NCBI RefSeq assembly: GCF_014656415.1
Contig: NZ_BNCJ01000001.1
Location: forward strand, 393,414-457,413
Direction: 5' to 3'
DNA from: Seohaeicola zhoushanensis
GTDB lineage: Bacteria > Pseudomonadota > Alphaproteobacteria > Rhodobacterales > Rhodobacteraceae
Length of the DNA stretch: 64,000 bases
In this document: positions 27,226 to 36,968 of the stretch, piece by piece
Layout: each line of letters begins with the position of its first letter
Numbering within the stretch: position 1 is the first letter of the stretch
Program-made: the position numbers and the translations under genes
The notes under the pieces: model-generated
Seen by the model: the letters and a program-made list of their open reading frames with translations, nothing else
What the model was told of the DNA's origin: nothing
Databases searched by the model: none

Positions 27226-28389
27226 ATGGCTTTCCCACGTATGCATCTGGAGCACGAACACGAGATGTTCCGCAGCCAGGTCCGCCGCTTCCTGCAGCAG
27301 AACATGTCGGCCAAGGTGCCGAAATGGCGCGCGCAGGGCCATGTCGACCGCGAGGATTTCCGCACCTTCGGGGCGCAGGGCTGGCTTTGCCTCTGGGCCG
27401 AAGAGAACTTCGGCGGGCCGGGTATCCGCGATATCCGGTATGATCAGGTCCTGCAGGAGGAAACCATCCGCTGGACCGACATCGGTTTTTTCCACAACGC
27501 CCATTCCATGCTGGTCGGCCCCTACATCGACAGCTTTGCCACGCCCGCGCAGAAGGCCCGTTTCCTGCCCGGCGCGGTCAGTGGCGCGACCATCATGGGC
27601 ATTGCCATGACCGAGCCGGACACCGGGTCGGACCTTGCCGCGATCCGCACCCGGGCCGAGGACCGTGGCGACCATTTCCTGGTGAACGGGGCCAAGACTT
27701 TCATTTCCAACGGGATCATCGGCGACCTTTTCGTCGTAGCGGCGCGGACCGGGGACAAGCGGGGCCAGATCGGGCTGTTCGTCGTCACCTCGGACATGCC
27801 GGGTTTTTCGCGCGGGCGGCACCTGCGCAAGATGGGGATGCCGGTGCAGGACACCGCCGAGCTGCGGTTCGAGGACGTGCGGGTGCCGCGCGACAACCTG
27901 CTGGGCGATCCGGGGCGCGGCTTTGCCTATATGGCCGAATGCCTGGCGGTCGAGCGGACGATGAGCGCGATTTCCTCGCTGGCCCATGCGCAGGTGGCCT
28001 TCGACGTGACGCTGGAGTTCGTCAAGCAGCGCCAGGCCTTCGGCCAGCCGGTCGGGGCGTTCCAGAACACGAGCTTTGTCATGGCCGACCTGCGCGCGCG
28101 GCTCGATGCCGCCCAGGCCTATCTCGACCAATGCGTGATGCTGTCGAACGCCGCGCGCCTGACGCCCGAGGATGCCGCCGCCGCCAAGCTGCTCTGTTCC
28201 GAGTTGCAGGGGGCGGTGGTGGATGCCGGGGTGCAGTTCCACGGCGGCGCCGGGTATATGGACGAATACGAGATCAGCCACATGTTCCGCGACGCCCGGA
28301 TCGCGCGGATCTATGCGGGGACCAGCGAGATCATGAAGGGCATCATCGGGCGCGGCCTTGGCCTGGGCGAGCGCGCGCTGCGCGGTTGA
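27226..28389 (+). CDS. Acyl-CoA dehydrogenase (second copy)
   Basis: 387-residue paralogue of the preceding dehydrogenase. It shares the blocks AIAMTEPDTGSDLAAIRTRA, GFSRGRHLRKMG, DTAELRFEDVRVP and the C-terminal FHGGAGYMDEYEI, IARIYAGTSEIM. Differences concentrate in the N-terminal domain and the loop that lines the acyl pocket, so the two may act on different chain lengths or form a heteromeric enzyme like the alpha-beta dehydrogenases of steroid and cholate side-chain degraders; that is inference. ATG at 27226 has AAGGAG five bases upstream. It is the last gene of the operon. Confidence 0.94.
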   Translation: MAFPRMHLEHEHEMFRSQVRRFLQQNMSAKVPKWRAQGHVDREDFRTFGAQGWLCLWAEENFGGPGIRDIRYDQVLQEETIRWTDIGFFHNAHSMLVGPYIDSFATPAQKARFLPGAVSGATIMGIAMTEPDTGSDLAAIRTRAEDRGDHFLVNGAKTFISNGIIGDLFVVAARTGDKRGQIGLFVVTSDMPGFSRGRHLRKMGMPVQDTAELRFEDVRVPRDNLLGDPGRGFAYMAECLAVERTMSAISSLAHAQVAFDVTLEFVKQRQAFGQPVGAFQNTSFVMADLRARLDAAQAYLDQCVMLSNAARLTPEDAAAAKLLCSELQGAVVDAGVQFHGGAGYMDEYEISHMFRDARIARIYAGTSEIMKGIIGRGLGLGERALRG

Positions 28390-28421
28390 GCGCGGGCTGT
28401 TGCGTTCGGTCTGACGCGCCC

Positions 28422-28808
28422 CTAGCGAACGTATCGCATCAGATCCGCCGCGCGTGCCCGGCCGAGTTCGATCCGGCAGGAGTCGATCCCGATGCCGGTG
28501 CCGGACCCGCCGCCGAAGGTGGCGCCGACGTAATCGCAATGCGCGTCCCGGTAGGCCGACCAGGCCGTCTGAGAAGCCTCAAGGGCGGGAACGGCCAGCT
28601 TGCGGCCGGTGGCCTGGTCGAGTTCCTCGGCGGCGCGGGTCGCGAAGCCGAGGTAGATATCGATCGTCGCATCGACCCTTTGCAGGGTATCCGCCACGCA
28701 GTTTCCGATCTCGACCTGGCTGCTGCCGCCGCATTCCGTCGCCGGATCGGCAAGGGCGGGGAGGGGCAGACAACAGATCAGGGTCAGCCTTGCCGCGAAT
28801 GTCTTCAT
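28422..28808 (-). CDS. DUF1311 / LprI-like secreted protein
   Basis: 128-residue periplasmic protein with a signal peptide at 1-20 (LICCLPLPALA, cleavage before DPATEC). The mature part has the DUF1311 (LprI) pattern: an early Cys (EC), a central GNCVADTLQRVDATID stretch, then the ASQTAWSAYRDAHCDYVGA block with W-x-x-Y-R-D-x-x-C, and a final Cys near DSCRIELGRAR. Some members of this family inhibit lysozyme and others bind at the envelope; the role here is not known. Four mature cysteines suggest two disulfides. It is convergent with the acyl-CoA dehydrogenase operon and lies downstream of the cation transporter on the same strand. Confidence 0.8.
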   Translation of the reverse strand: MKTFAARLTLICCLPLPALADPATECGGSSQVEIGNCVADTLQRVDATIDIYLGFATRAAEELDQATGRKLAVPALEASQTAWSAYRDAHCDYVGATFGGGSGTGIGIDSCRIELGRARAADLMRYVR

Positions 28809-28929
28809 GGTGGAACCTCGCTTGTCTTCAGTGATGCGCTCACTGCCCGATCAGAGCTTGGGGGCATCCCGAGCCGACCGCAATGCGATGGTCTTGTCAA
28901 CGGCGACGGCAGGGGTGTCGCCCCGGTTC

Positions 28930-29820
28930 TCAGTCCAGAACGACGATGCCCGAATGCTTCTGCTTGTGCTCGGGTTCGACGTGGATGGTAATCTTGGCGC
29001 CGTCTATCGCCTTCTTCAGCGCGGCTTCGACCCGGTCGCAGATCTCGTGGGCGTCGTAGACCGACATTTCGCCGGGAACCACCAGGTGGAACTCGATGAA
29101 GGTTGCCTGGCCGGCATGGCGGGTGCGCAGGTCGTGGGCCTCGACCGCGCCTCCGGCTTCGGTCGAGATGATCCGGCGGACGACGTCGAGGGTGTGGGGC
29201 GGAATGGCTTCGTCCATCAGGCCGCTAAGCGACTCGCGCACCACGTTGTAGCCGGACCAGAGGATGTTCAATGCGACGAGGGCGGCCATCAGGGAATCGA
29301 GGATCCACCAGTCGGTCACGATGGCGACCAGCACACCCAGGGCGACGCCGGCAGAGGTGATCACATCGGTGAACAGGTGCTTGCCATCGGCGACAAGCGC
29401 GGGCGAGCGGGCGCGGCGGCCGCGGGTGACCAGGACCCAGGCCCAGAAGGCGTTGATGACCGTGGCGGCGCCGTTGATGAGCAGGCCTTCGATGGGCAGG
29501 TTCAGGGCCACGGGATTCAGGAAGCCGAGATAGGCCTCGCGCAGGATCAGCAGGGCGGCGACGATGATCATCACGCCTTCGAGCACGGCGCTGAAGAACT
29601 CGGCCTTGTGGTGCCCGAAGGGATGCGAAGCGTCGGCCGGACGCGCGGCCACCCGGATGGCGATCAGCGCAGCGATCGCAGTGGCGACGTTGACCGTGCT
29701 TTCGAGCGCGTCGGAGTAGAGCGCCACCGACCCGGTCAGCCACCAGGCGACGAACTTGATGCCGAGGACCAGCACGCCGACGAAGACGCTACCGATGGCC
29801 AATCGCATGGTATTTGACAC
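28930..29820 (-). CDS. Cation diffusion facilitator family transporter
   Basis: 296-residue CDF exporter of divalent metals such as Zn, Fe, Co or Mn. Six hydrophobic segments lie in the first 205 residues; metal-site motifs are SDALES in TM2 (about residue 35-40) and HLFTDVITSAGVALG in TM5 (about 157). The cytoplasmic C-terminal domain contains HDLRTRHAGQATFIEFHLVVPG and the histidine-rich HVEPEHKQKHSG tail. The HxxxD plus DxxxD-like pair is typical of broad Zn or Fe/Mn groups; specificity is not settled. GTG at 29820 has AGGAG eight bases upstream; an ATG at 29862 is less well supported. Confidence 0.9.
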   Translation of the reverse strand: MSNTMRLAIGSVFVGVLVLGIKFVAWWLTGSVALYSDALESTVNVATAIAALIAIRVAARPADASHPFGHHKAEFFSAVLEGVMIIVAALLILREAYLGFLNPVALNLPIEGLLINGAATVINAFWAWVLVTRGRRARSPALVADGKHLFTDVITSAGVALGVLVAIVTDWWILDSLMAALVALNILWSGYNVVRESLSGLMDEAIPPHTLDVVRRIISTEAGGAVEAHDLRTRHAGQATFIEFHLVVPGEMSVYDAHEICDRVEAALKKAIDGAKITIHVEPEHKQKHSGIVVLD

Positions 29821-29897
29821 TGCGTCTTCTCCTGCCTTATGGCAGGCGACGTTTAACGGCACGCGGCGCGGCGGGCAACCTTGCTTGAGGCCGTTCT

Positions 29898-31556
29898 TCA
29901 GGCGCTTTGGGCCAATGTCAGCTCGGGCAGAGAGACGACGAATGCCGTTTTCCCCGAGGCTCTGTCATAGCGGATGTCCCCGCCCATCTTGTTGACCATC
30001 TCCTTGGCGATGCTGAGCCCAAGGCCCGTGCTGGCGATGTTGGAGCGGTTCGCCTTGCTGGCGCGGATCTTGTCCTGCGAATAGCGCTCGAAGAGCTGTG
30101 CTTCGAACTCTGGTGGGACGCCGGGGCCCTGGTCGCAGACCGCGATCTGGACGAAGCCGGAGACGCGCGATGTGGAGACGGTGACCTTGCCGCCCTCGGG
30201 CGAGAACTTCACCGCGTTGGACAGAAGGTTGGACAGGATCTGGTTCAGCCGTTGCGGGTTGACCGAAATCCGCGCGTCGGGAGCCTGGTTGTCGAGTTGC
30301 ACCGAGACCCCCTTCTCGGGCAGGTAATGCGCGATTGCGTCGACCGCATCGGAGAGGGTTTCAGCGACGTCGATTTCCTCGGGTTCGAAGTCCATCTTGC
30401 CCGAGACGACCTTTTCGAAATCGAGGATGTCGTCAATCAGCTCGGCCAGCCGCCTGGCATTGCGGTCGGCGGTGGTGATGAGCTTGGACACCTTGGGATT
30501 CATGTCCGAGAGTGGCAGCGAGCAGACCAGACCCAGTGCGCCCCGGATCGAGGTGACGGGCGAGCGCAGTTCATGGCTGACGGTCGAGATGAACTGCTCT
30601 TTCTGGACGGCCAGGTTGTGCAGGTCGGTGATGTCGCGGTTGTGGGTGATGATGCCGATCATCTGCCCCTTGTCGTCGCGCAGGGGCACCTTGAGCGTCG
30701 AGAACCAGGCCTCGGAGCCGTTCACGAACCGGAAGAGCTGTTCGGTCTGGCGGGCTTCGCCGGATTTGATGACCGCCTGTTCCATCGCCCGCAGCTCGGT
30801 TGCGCGTTCCGTTTCGTAGAAGTCGAAATAGGTCTTGCCGATGATATCGCCGGTTTCGGGGGCGTTCAGCACGTCGGCGGTTGCCTTGTTCGCGATGAGG
30901 AAGCGACCTTCGAGGTCTTTCACGTTCAGACAGTCGGGCATCGCCTTGACCATTGCGCGGTAGAGGCGGTTGGATTGGAAGGCGCGGCGCTTTTGCACCT
31001 CGGTCTCGATCAGAAGCACTGTCACCAGGGTGCCGAGGAAGGTCATGACGACCATCGGCAGGCCGACCTGCTGCAGCAGGGTGCTGCGGAGGGAAGCGTC
31101 AAGCACCAAGAGGCTGGTGAGCACGCCGGGGCCGACGAGGCAGGCAAAGCCGAGCACCCGCGGGAGGCTCTTGCGACGCGATCCGAAGAGGTAGTGGCCG
31201 GCAAGCCCGATGCTGGCCGACACGCCGATGCCGATGACGCCGGCGAGGGCTCCGCCGCCGCCGAGGTAGGCGCGATAGCTTGCCGACATGATGCCGGTGA
31301 CCACCGCAGCCAGCGGGCCCGCAAACAGGCCGCTTGCCGCGATCAGCGGGTGCCGCAGGTCGAACATGAAGCCGGGCATGACCTCGGCCGACATCGACAT
31401 GGCCGCAATTGCGGTCAGGCCGACAAGGATGCCGAAGCACAGGCGACCGGAGGCCTTTTCCATCGGCGGGAGCCAGCGTTCCAGCATTCCCCATGCGACG
31501 ACGAACACCGCGATAATCGCGTGTGTTGCTATCAGCGATCCCCAAATAACGTTCAC
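29898..31556 (-). CDS. Membrane histidine kinase with 5TM-LYT-like sensor, PAS, HisKA and HATPase domains
   Basis: 552 residues. The first 185 hold five to six membrane helices including DLRHPLIAASGLFAGPLAAVV, resembling the 5TMR-LYT sensor of LytS-type kinases. A PAS domain spans about 195-315. HisKA has phospho-acceptor His328 in STVSHELRSP, and the HATPase domain carries NLLSNAVKFS (N-box), CDQGPGVP (G1) and STGLGLSIA (G2). Start is GTG at 31556. No response regulator is adjacent, so it is an orphan kinase; the nearest receiver and Hpt genes are 2.2-4 kb away. LytS-type sensors are linked to membrane potential or small ligands; the signal here is unknown. Confidence 0.9.
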   Translation of the reverse strand: MNVIWGSLIATHAIIAVFVVAWGMLERWLPPMEKASGRLCFGILVGLTAIAAMSMSAEVMPGFMFDLRHPLIAASGLFAGPLAAVVTGIMSASYRAYLGGGGALAGVIGIGVSASIGLAGHYLFGSRRKSLPRVLGFACLVGPGVLTSLLVLDASLRSTLLQQVGLPMVVMTFLGTLVTVLLIETEVQKRRAFQSNRLYRAMVKAMPDCLNVKDLEGRFLIANKATADVLNAPETGDIIGKTYFDFYETERATELRAMEQAVIKSGEARQTEQLFRFVNGSEAWFSTLKVPLRDDKGQMIGIITHNRDITDLHNLAVQKEQFISTVSHELRSPVTSIRGALGLVCSLPLSDMNPKVSKLITTADRNARRLAELIDDILDFEKVVSGKMDFEPEEIDVAETLSDAVDAIAHYLPEKGVSVQLDNQAPDARISVNPQRLNQILSNLLSNAVKFSPEGGKVTVSTSRVSGFVQIAVCDQGPGVPPEFEAQLFERYSQDKIRASKANRSNIASTGLGLSIAKEMVNKMGGDIRYDRASGKTAFVVSLPELTLAQSA

Positions 31557-31918
31557 GGTTGGCCCGCCTATTGTTGCCCTGCTGTGTCCACTCCGTTTCG
31601 TTAACGATTGTGGCGGGAAATTGGCCGTGGATAGATTTCATTTTGGAGATACGTTTATTCTCGTGATATCTCAGTCAGTTAACTATCCTTCCGGTTGTGT
31701 TGACGTGTTCTCGGATCAGCTTATGCGTTGTCCAAGCTTCCAGCCTCGCGCACGCCTCCGTTGCGCGTGCCGCGTGCGGAGCGGGGCTGGCGGCGAGCAT
31801 TTTTCAAAAAGCACATCTTGTTTGAAACTTTTCCCGCGCGCCCTGCGTGACTGGTTGCGAGTGGGGGCCGATGTGGCCGCCCGTCTCGTGTGAATGTCAC
31901 TCTGGAGGGAGAAGTTCG
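31557..31918. other. Gene-free 362-bp region with inverted repeats
   Basis: Divergent intergenic region between the histidine kinase and a small secreted protein. It is AT-richer than its surroundings. TTTCAAA (31802-31808) and TTTGAAA (31821-31827) form a perfect 7-bp palindrome with 12-nt spacer; GAGATA (31646-31651) and TATCTC (31667-31672) form a second. GCACGC...GCGTGC occurs near 31750. No coding frame is convincing. Probably promoters and operators for both flanking genes. Confidence 0.4.
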
Positions 31919-32332
31919 ATGAAGATTGCAGTTACCGCCCTGGCCCTGACGATGGCGGCCGGGGCCGCCTTTGCCGCGTCGCATGCCATGGCGCCGATGG
32001 TCGAGGCCGCGGATCAGGACGTGTCCAACGGGATCGTTTCGGCCAGCAAGGTCGTTGCCGGAGAGAATGGCTGGATGGTGGTGCATCGCACCGATGCCGA
32101 AGGCAAGCCTGGCCCGGTGGTGGGCTATGCGCCGCTGCGCATGGGTGAGAACGTCGACGTGGCCGCGATCCTGACCGAGGAGGTCAAGCCGGGCGAGATG
32201 CTGATGCTGATGGTGCATTCCGAGGCGGGCGGCATGAAGACCGGTGCCTTCGAATACACCTTGGGGGCCAAGGAAGACGGCCCGATCAAGCCGGATGGCA
32301 AGCTGGTGATGCAGACCATCACCGCCAAGTAG
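31919..32332 (+). CDS. Small secreted protein, DUF7282-like
   Basis: 137 residues with a signal peptide (about 1-20, TALALTMAAGAAFA before ASH). The mature protein of about 117 residues is predicted to be beta-rich, with DQDVSNGIVSASKVVAGENGWMVVHRTD followed by PVVGYAPLRMGENVDVAAIL and MLMLMVHSEAG. This pattern resembles the DUF7282 family, extracellular domains of unknown role common in archaea and some bacteria. No cysteines are seen in the mature part. ATG at 31919 has TGGAGGGA upstream. It is a single gene with its own rho-independent terminator, lying opposite argG. Confidence 0.75.
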   Translation: MKIAVTALALTMAAGAAFAASHAMAPMVEAADQDVSNGIVSASKVVAGENGWMVVHRTDAEGKPGPVVGYAPLRMGENVDVAAILTEEVKPGEMLMLMVHSEAGGMKTGAFEYTLGAKEDGPIKPDGKLVMQTITAK

Positions 32333-32367
32333 CGGCTACCGCTTTAGAGGGTGGGTTGGTGCGAGTG

Positions 32368-32399
32368 TGGCGGCCCCTCGGGTGAGGGGCCGCCATTTT
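32368..32399 (+). terminator. Rho-independent terminator
   Basis: A 12-bp GC stem (32368-32379 with 32384-32395) and GGGT loop, followed by TTTTC. It lies 36 nt after the stop of the secreted protein at 31919-32332. It also separates that gene from the convergent argG stop at 32401. Confidence 0.88.
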
Positions 32400-32400
32400 C

Positions 32401-33624
<1,224 letters not shown>

Positions 33625-33712
33625 GGAAAGTTCCTTGGTTTGCAGGTCGGCAGCGGGTTATCCCGTTTTCTCCAGCGGGGCAAGCATTCCGCATCGCCGG
33701 GGGCAGGCAATC

Positions 33713-34045
33713 CTAGCCTGCGAGGCGCTGGGTCCGCTCTCCCAGGAACAGGGCCGTCGATTGATCGATGGCGCGCAGGATCTGGCCGAGGTCGACATCC
33801 TGCGCCCGGCCGGTCCTGGCGGCCTGTTCGCCGTGCTGGCAGAGGGCGGCGAGATGGGCGAAACCGAGGTTGAGGGCGCTGCCTTTCAGGAAGTGCAGGT
33901 CGGCCGCCAACCGCTCGGCATTCGCCGTGACCTGCAACCGTCCGGACAGCTCTTCCACCTCTTCCAGAAAGAGGTCGACAACCTCGGCAAAGTCATCGGT
34001 GCCGACTTCGTCGCGCAATTCGATGACGCGGGGCCAATCGATCAT
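33713..34045 (-). CDS. Hpt (histidine phosphotransfer) domain protein
   Basis: A single-domain 110-residue Hpt protein. The phosphorylatable His51 lies in the canonical DLHFLKGSALNLGF motif (HxxKG/GS). Helical up-down topology is predicted on either side. ATG at 34045 has GGAGG nine bases upstream; the open frame begins two codons earlier at a TTG. It is divergent from the receiver-PP2C gene 154 nt away, so the two may form one phosphorelay branch. Comparable Hpt plus receiver-phosphatase pairs in Rhodobacterales feed partner-switching sigma control; the kinase that loads this Hpt is unknown (the orphan kinase at 29.9 kb is a candidate). Confidence 0.88.
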   Translation of the reverse strand: MIDWPRVIELRDEVGTDDFAEVVDLFLEEVEELSGRLQVTANAERLAADLHFLKGSALNLGFAHLAALCQHGEQAARTGRAQDVDLGQILRAIDQSTALFLGERTQRLAG

Positions 34046-34199
34046 CGGCAAGGTCCTCCATCCGGGGCGAGGCTAGGGGAGGGCGGTGAAGGCCCCGTTA
34101 ACGCCGGACGGATAGCGTGGAAAATTCAAGCATTCATGCGGTGTTAAGACTGTTCTGGCAGGAGGGGCGCATTGCAGCTTTGACACAGCAGGACGCGCC

Positions 34200-35468
34200 T
34201 TGCGGTTCAATCAGTCTTCGCCGATCCGCACCGGGCCAGAGGCCGGGTCCGTTCGCACTGTCCTGGTGGTCGACGACAGCCGGCTGCAACGGCGCATCCT
34301 TGCCAGCATGTTGCAGAAATGGGGTTGCGCAGTGATCGAGGCGGAAAGCGGCGATCATGCGCTGGCGATCTGCAAGGCGGCACGCCCAGATATCGTGCTG
34401 TCGGACTGGATGATGCCGGGAATGGACGGGCTCGATTTCTGCCGTGCCTTCCGGCAGTTGCCGTCCGACCGCTATGGCTATTTCATCCTGCTCACCGCCA
34501 AGAGCGGCAAGGTCGAGACGGCGCAGGGCCTGGACGCCGGGGCCGACGATTTCCTGACCAAGCCGGTCAACCGCGAGGAATTGCGCGCCCGGATCTCTGC
34601 CGGGGACCGGATCATCGCGATGCAGCGCGAATTGTCCGAGAAGAACCGCATCATCGGCGAGACGCTGGACCGGTTGCAGGCGGCCTATGACTCGATCGAC
34701 CACGACCTGAAGCAGGCGCGGAAGATCCAGCAATCGCTGGTGCCGCGGGTGTCGGAGGCCTTCGGAGCCTCGCGGGTGAGCCTGCTGCTCAAGCCCTGCG
34801 GGCATATCGGCGGCGACCTGGTGGGGATGTTCGCGCCGCGGCCCGATCAGGTGGCCTTCTATTCGCTGGACGTCTCGGGGCATGGCATCACCTCGGCGCT
34901 GATGACTGCGCGGCTGGGCAATTACCTGAGCGCGGTCTATTTCGACCAGAACCTCGGTGTGGAGACTGATGACCGGGGCCTTGCGCTGCGCCCGCCGGTG
35001 GCGGTGGCCGAAGATCTGAACACCCGGCTGATGGCCGACAAGGGCATCGACGAGTATTTCACCATGGCCTATGCGACGGTCGACCTGGGCTCAGGGCGGT
35101 TGCGGCTGGTGCAGGCGGGTCATCCGCACCCCCTGCTGATCCGCGCGAACGGGGAGATGGAATTCGTCGGCAGGGGCGGGCTGCCGATCGGGCTGCTGGA
35201 GGAGGCGTCCTTCAGCCAGACCGAACTGGTGCTGGAGCCCGGAGACCGGCTGCTGCTTTATTCCGATGGGTTCACCGAGGCGCAGGTGGTCGGGGGCGGG
35301 ATGCTCGACGCCGAAGGGATGCTCGATATCGTTGCGCGCTGCCAGCCGGACCAGTCGGGCCGCGAATGGCTCGAGGACCTGTTCTGGAACCTGATGGAAC
35401 GGATGGCGCCCGATTATGGCGTGGAAGACGACGTTTCGGCCACGTTGTTCGAGTTCAACGGGCGTTGA
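34200..35468 (+). CDS. Response regulator with PP2C/SpoIIE-type phosphatase output
   Basis: 422 residues. The receiver domain (about 18-140) has the acidic pair Asp25-Asp26, phospho-acceptor Asp69 in VLSDWMMPG and the lysine of FLTKPVN. A coiled-coil linker spans about 145-180 (EKNRIIGETLDRLQAAYDS begins it). The C-terminal SpoIIE/RsbU-type phosphatase domain shows GGDLVGMF, DVSGHGITSALMTARL, AGHPHPLLIR and LYSDGFTEA, with the metal-binding Asp residues intact. Such proteins dephosphorylate anti-anti-sigma factors when phosphorylated, as in the R. capsulatus RbaY system. No RsbV/RsbW-type partner is in the window. The start appears to be TTG at 34200 after AGGA. Its end overlaps the convergent Nudix gene by 14 nt. 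Confidence 0.9.
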   Translation: MRFNQSSPIRTGPEAGSVRTVLVVDDSRLQRRILASMLQKWGCAVIEAESGDHALAICKAARPDIVLSDWMMPGMDGLDFCRAFRQLPSDRYGYFILLTAKSGKVETAQGLDAGADDFLTKPVNREELRARISAGDRIIAMQRELSEKNRIIGETLDRLQAAYDSIDHDLKQARKIQQSLVPRVSEAFGASRVSLLLKPCGHIGGDLVGMFAPRPDQVAFYSLDVSGHGITSALMTARLGNYLSAVYFDQNLGVETDDRGLALRPPVAVAEDLNTRLMADKGIDEYFTMAYATVDLGSGRLRLVQAGHPHPLLIRANGEMEFVGRGGLPIGLLEEASFSQTELVLEPGDRLLLYSDGFTEAQVVGGGMLDAEGMLDIVARCQPDQSGREWLEDLFWNLMERMAPDYGVEDDVSATLFEFNGR

Positions 35469-35904
35469 GACTGGCGAAAAGCGCGGTGAAATGCCGGTCG
35501 CCCGGATTGCCCAGCAGGCGCGCGGCGGCGTCCATGTCGGCCCAGAGCGCCTCGTGTCCCGGTTCGGTGGGCTCACCGAGGCAGGCGACGGGGCGAGCGA
35601 TGTAGATGGTGCAGATCTTTTCGGCCCAGAGGTCGTATTCGGGCATGTAGGCGAAACGGCGGAAGACGCCGAAGCGGCGCGGTGCCGAGATGCGCCAGCC
35701 GGTCTCCTCGAAGACCTCGCGGTGGAGCGCCGCGACGAGTGATTCGCCCCGGTCGATGCCGCCGCCGGGCAGCTGAATCTCGGGTTCGGGTTCGGCCTGG
35801 TGGGTCAGCAGAAGCCGCCCGTCGAGCGGCAGAATCGCATAAGCCCCTGCGCGCCGGATATAAGTCCGGCCGGGGTCGGGTGTGTCTCCAAAACGCCTGA
35901 TCAC
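35455..35904 (-). CDS. Nudix hydrolase
   Basis: 149-residue Nudix hydrolase with a complete Nudix box, GGGIDRGESLVAALHREVFEETGW (G-x5-E-x7-REVxEExGW pattern) at about residues 47-70. Upstream, RAGAYAILPLDGRLLLT is the first strand. It hydrolyses a nucleoside diphosphate linked to another group; the substrate cannot be read from sequence. The GTG at 35904 was chosen because it gives VIRRFGDTPDPGRTYIRRAGAY, which resembles relatives, and has AAGGG upstream; the frame remains open to 35958. It is divergent from hslO with 77 nt between starts and overlaps the PP2C gene at its 3' end. Confidence 0.88.
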   Translation of the reverse strand: MIRRFGDTPDPGRTYIRRAGAYAILPLDGRLLLTHQAEPEPEIQLPGGGIDRGESLVAALHREVFEETGWRISAPRRFGVFRRFAYMPEYDLWAEKICTIYIARPVACLGEPTEPGHEALWADMDAAARLLGNPGDRHFTALFASLNAR

Positions 35905-35981
35905 GGCCGAAACCCTTTTTCCACGGCTTGTCGCGCCTATATAGCGGCGGTATGCCAAGCCTTGGCGCTTAAGGAAACCCC

Positions 35982-36968
35982 ATGACGTTCGGACAAAAAC
36001 TCGCGTGGGACGATACCGTCCTGCCTTTCCAGCTCGATGCCTCCGACATCCGCGGCCGGGTCGCCCGGCTGGACGGTGTTCTGGATGGTATCCTGAAACA
36101 ACATAACTACCCGCTTCAGGTCGAGGCGCTGGTGGCCGAGATGGCCCTGCTGACCGCCCTGATCGGGCAGACGGTGAAACTCCGCTGGAAGCTGTCGCTG
36201 CAGGTGCAGTCGGACGGCCCGGTGCGGATGATCGCGACCGACTATTATGCCCCCGAGACCGAGGGCGAGCCGGCGCGCATCCGCGCCTATGCCAGCTATG
36301 ACGCCGAGCGGCTGACCGATGGGTCGCCGATGGACCAGGTGGGCAAGGGCTATTTCGCGATCCTGATCGACCAAGGCGAGGGCACCACGCCTTACCAGGG
36401 CATCGTGCCCCTGGCCGGCGTGAGCCTGGCGGAATGCGCCGGGGCCTATTTCGCGCAGTCGGAACAGCTGCCGACTCGGTTCTCGCTCAGCTTCGGGCGG
36501 GCGTCCTATCCGGGCGTGCCGGAAAGCTGGCGTGCGGGCGGGATCATGATCCAGCACATGCCCAAGGCCTCGCCCTTCGTGGCGACGCGCGAAGGCGAGG
36601 GCGGGATCCTGGCGGCAGGCGATCTGGTCGACGGCGAGGCCGGCGAGAACTGGAACCGGGTGAACATCCTGCTCGACACTGTCGAGGAGATGGAGCTGAT
36701 CGGCCCTTCGGTGCCGCCGACCGACCTGCTGGTGCGGCTGTTCCACGAGGAAGGCCCGCGGGTCTATGACACCACCTCGGTCCGCTTCGGCTGCACCTGC
36801 TCGGAAGAGCGGGTGAGGCAGAGCCTCTCGATCTACTCGGCGCGCGACATCGGGAAGATGACCACGCCCGAGGGGCTGGTGACCGCCGATTGCCAGTTCT
36901 GCTCGGCGCATTACGAGCTCGACCCCAAGTCGGTCGGGTTCGAGGCGGAGACCGGCAAGAATGACTGA
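35982..36968 (+). CDS. hslO: Hsp33 redox-regulated chaperonin
   Basis: A cytoplasmic holdase activated by oxidative unfolding. It has 328 residues. The N-terminal core is conserved, and the C-terminal redox switch carries zinc-binding cysteines as CxC (GCTCSEERV, about residues 267-269) and CxxC (DCQFCSAHYEL, about 303-306). All four cysteines are present, so it should be functional. ATG at 35982 follows AAGGAAACCCC. Its stop overlaps the next gene by 8 nt; hslO, a CoA-pyrophosphatase and cca form an overlapping operon. Confidence 0.96.
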   Translation: MTFGQKLAWDDTVLPFQLDASDIRGRVARLDGVLDGILKQHNYPLQVEALVAEMALLTALIGQTVKLRWKLSLQVQSDGPVRMIATDYYAPETEGEPARIRAYASYDAERLTDGSPMDQVGKGYFAILIDQGEGTTPYQGIVPLAGVSLAECAGAYFAQSEQLPTRFSLSFGRASYPGVPESWRAGGIMIQHMPKASPFVATREGEGGILAAGDLVDGEAGENWNRVNILLDTVEEMELIGPSVPPTDLLVRLFHEEGPRVYDTTSVRFGCTCSEERVRQSLSIYSARDIGKMTTPEGLVTADCQFCSAHYELDPKSVGFEAETGKND

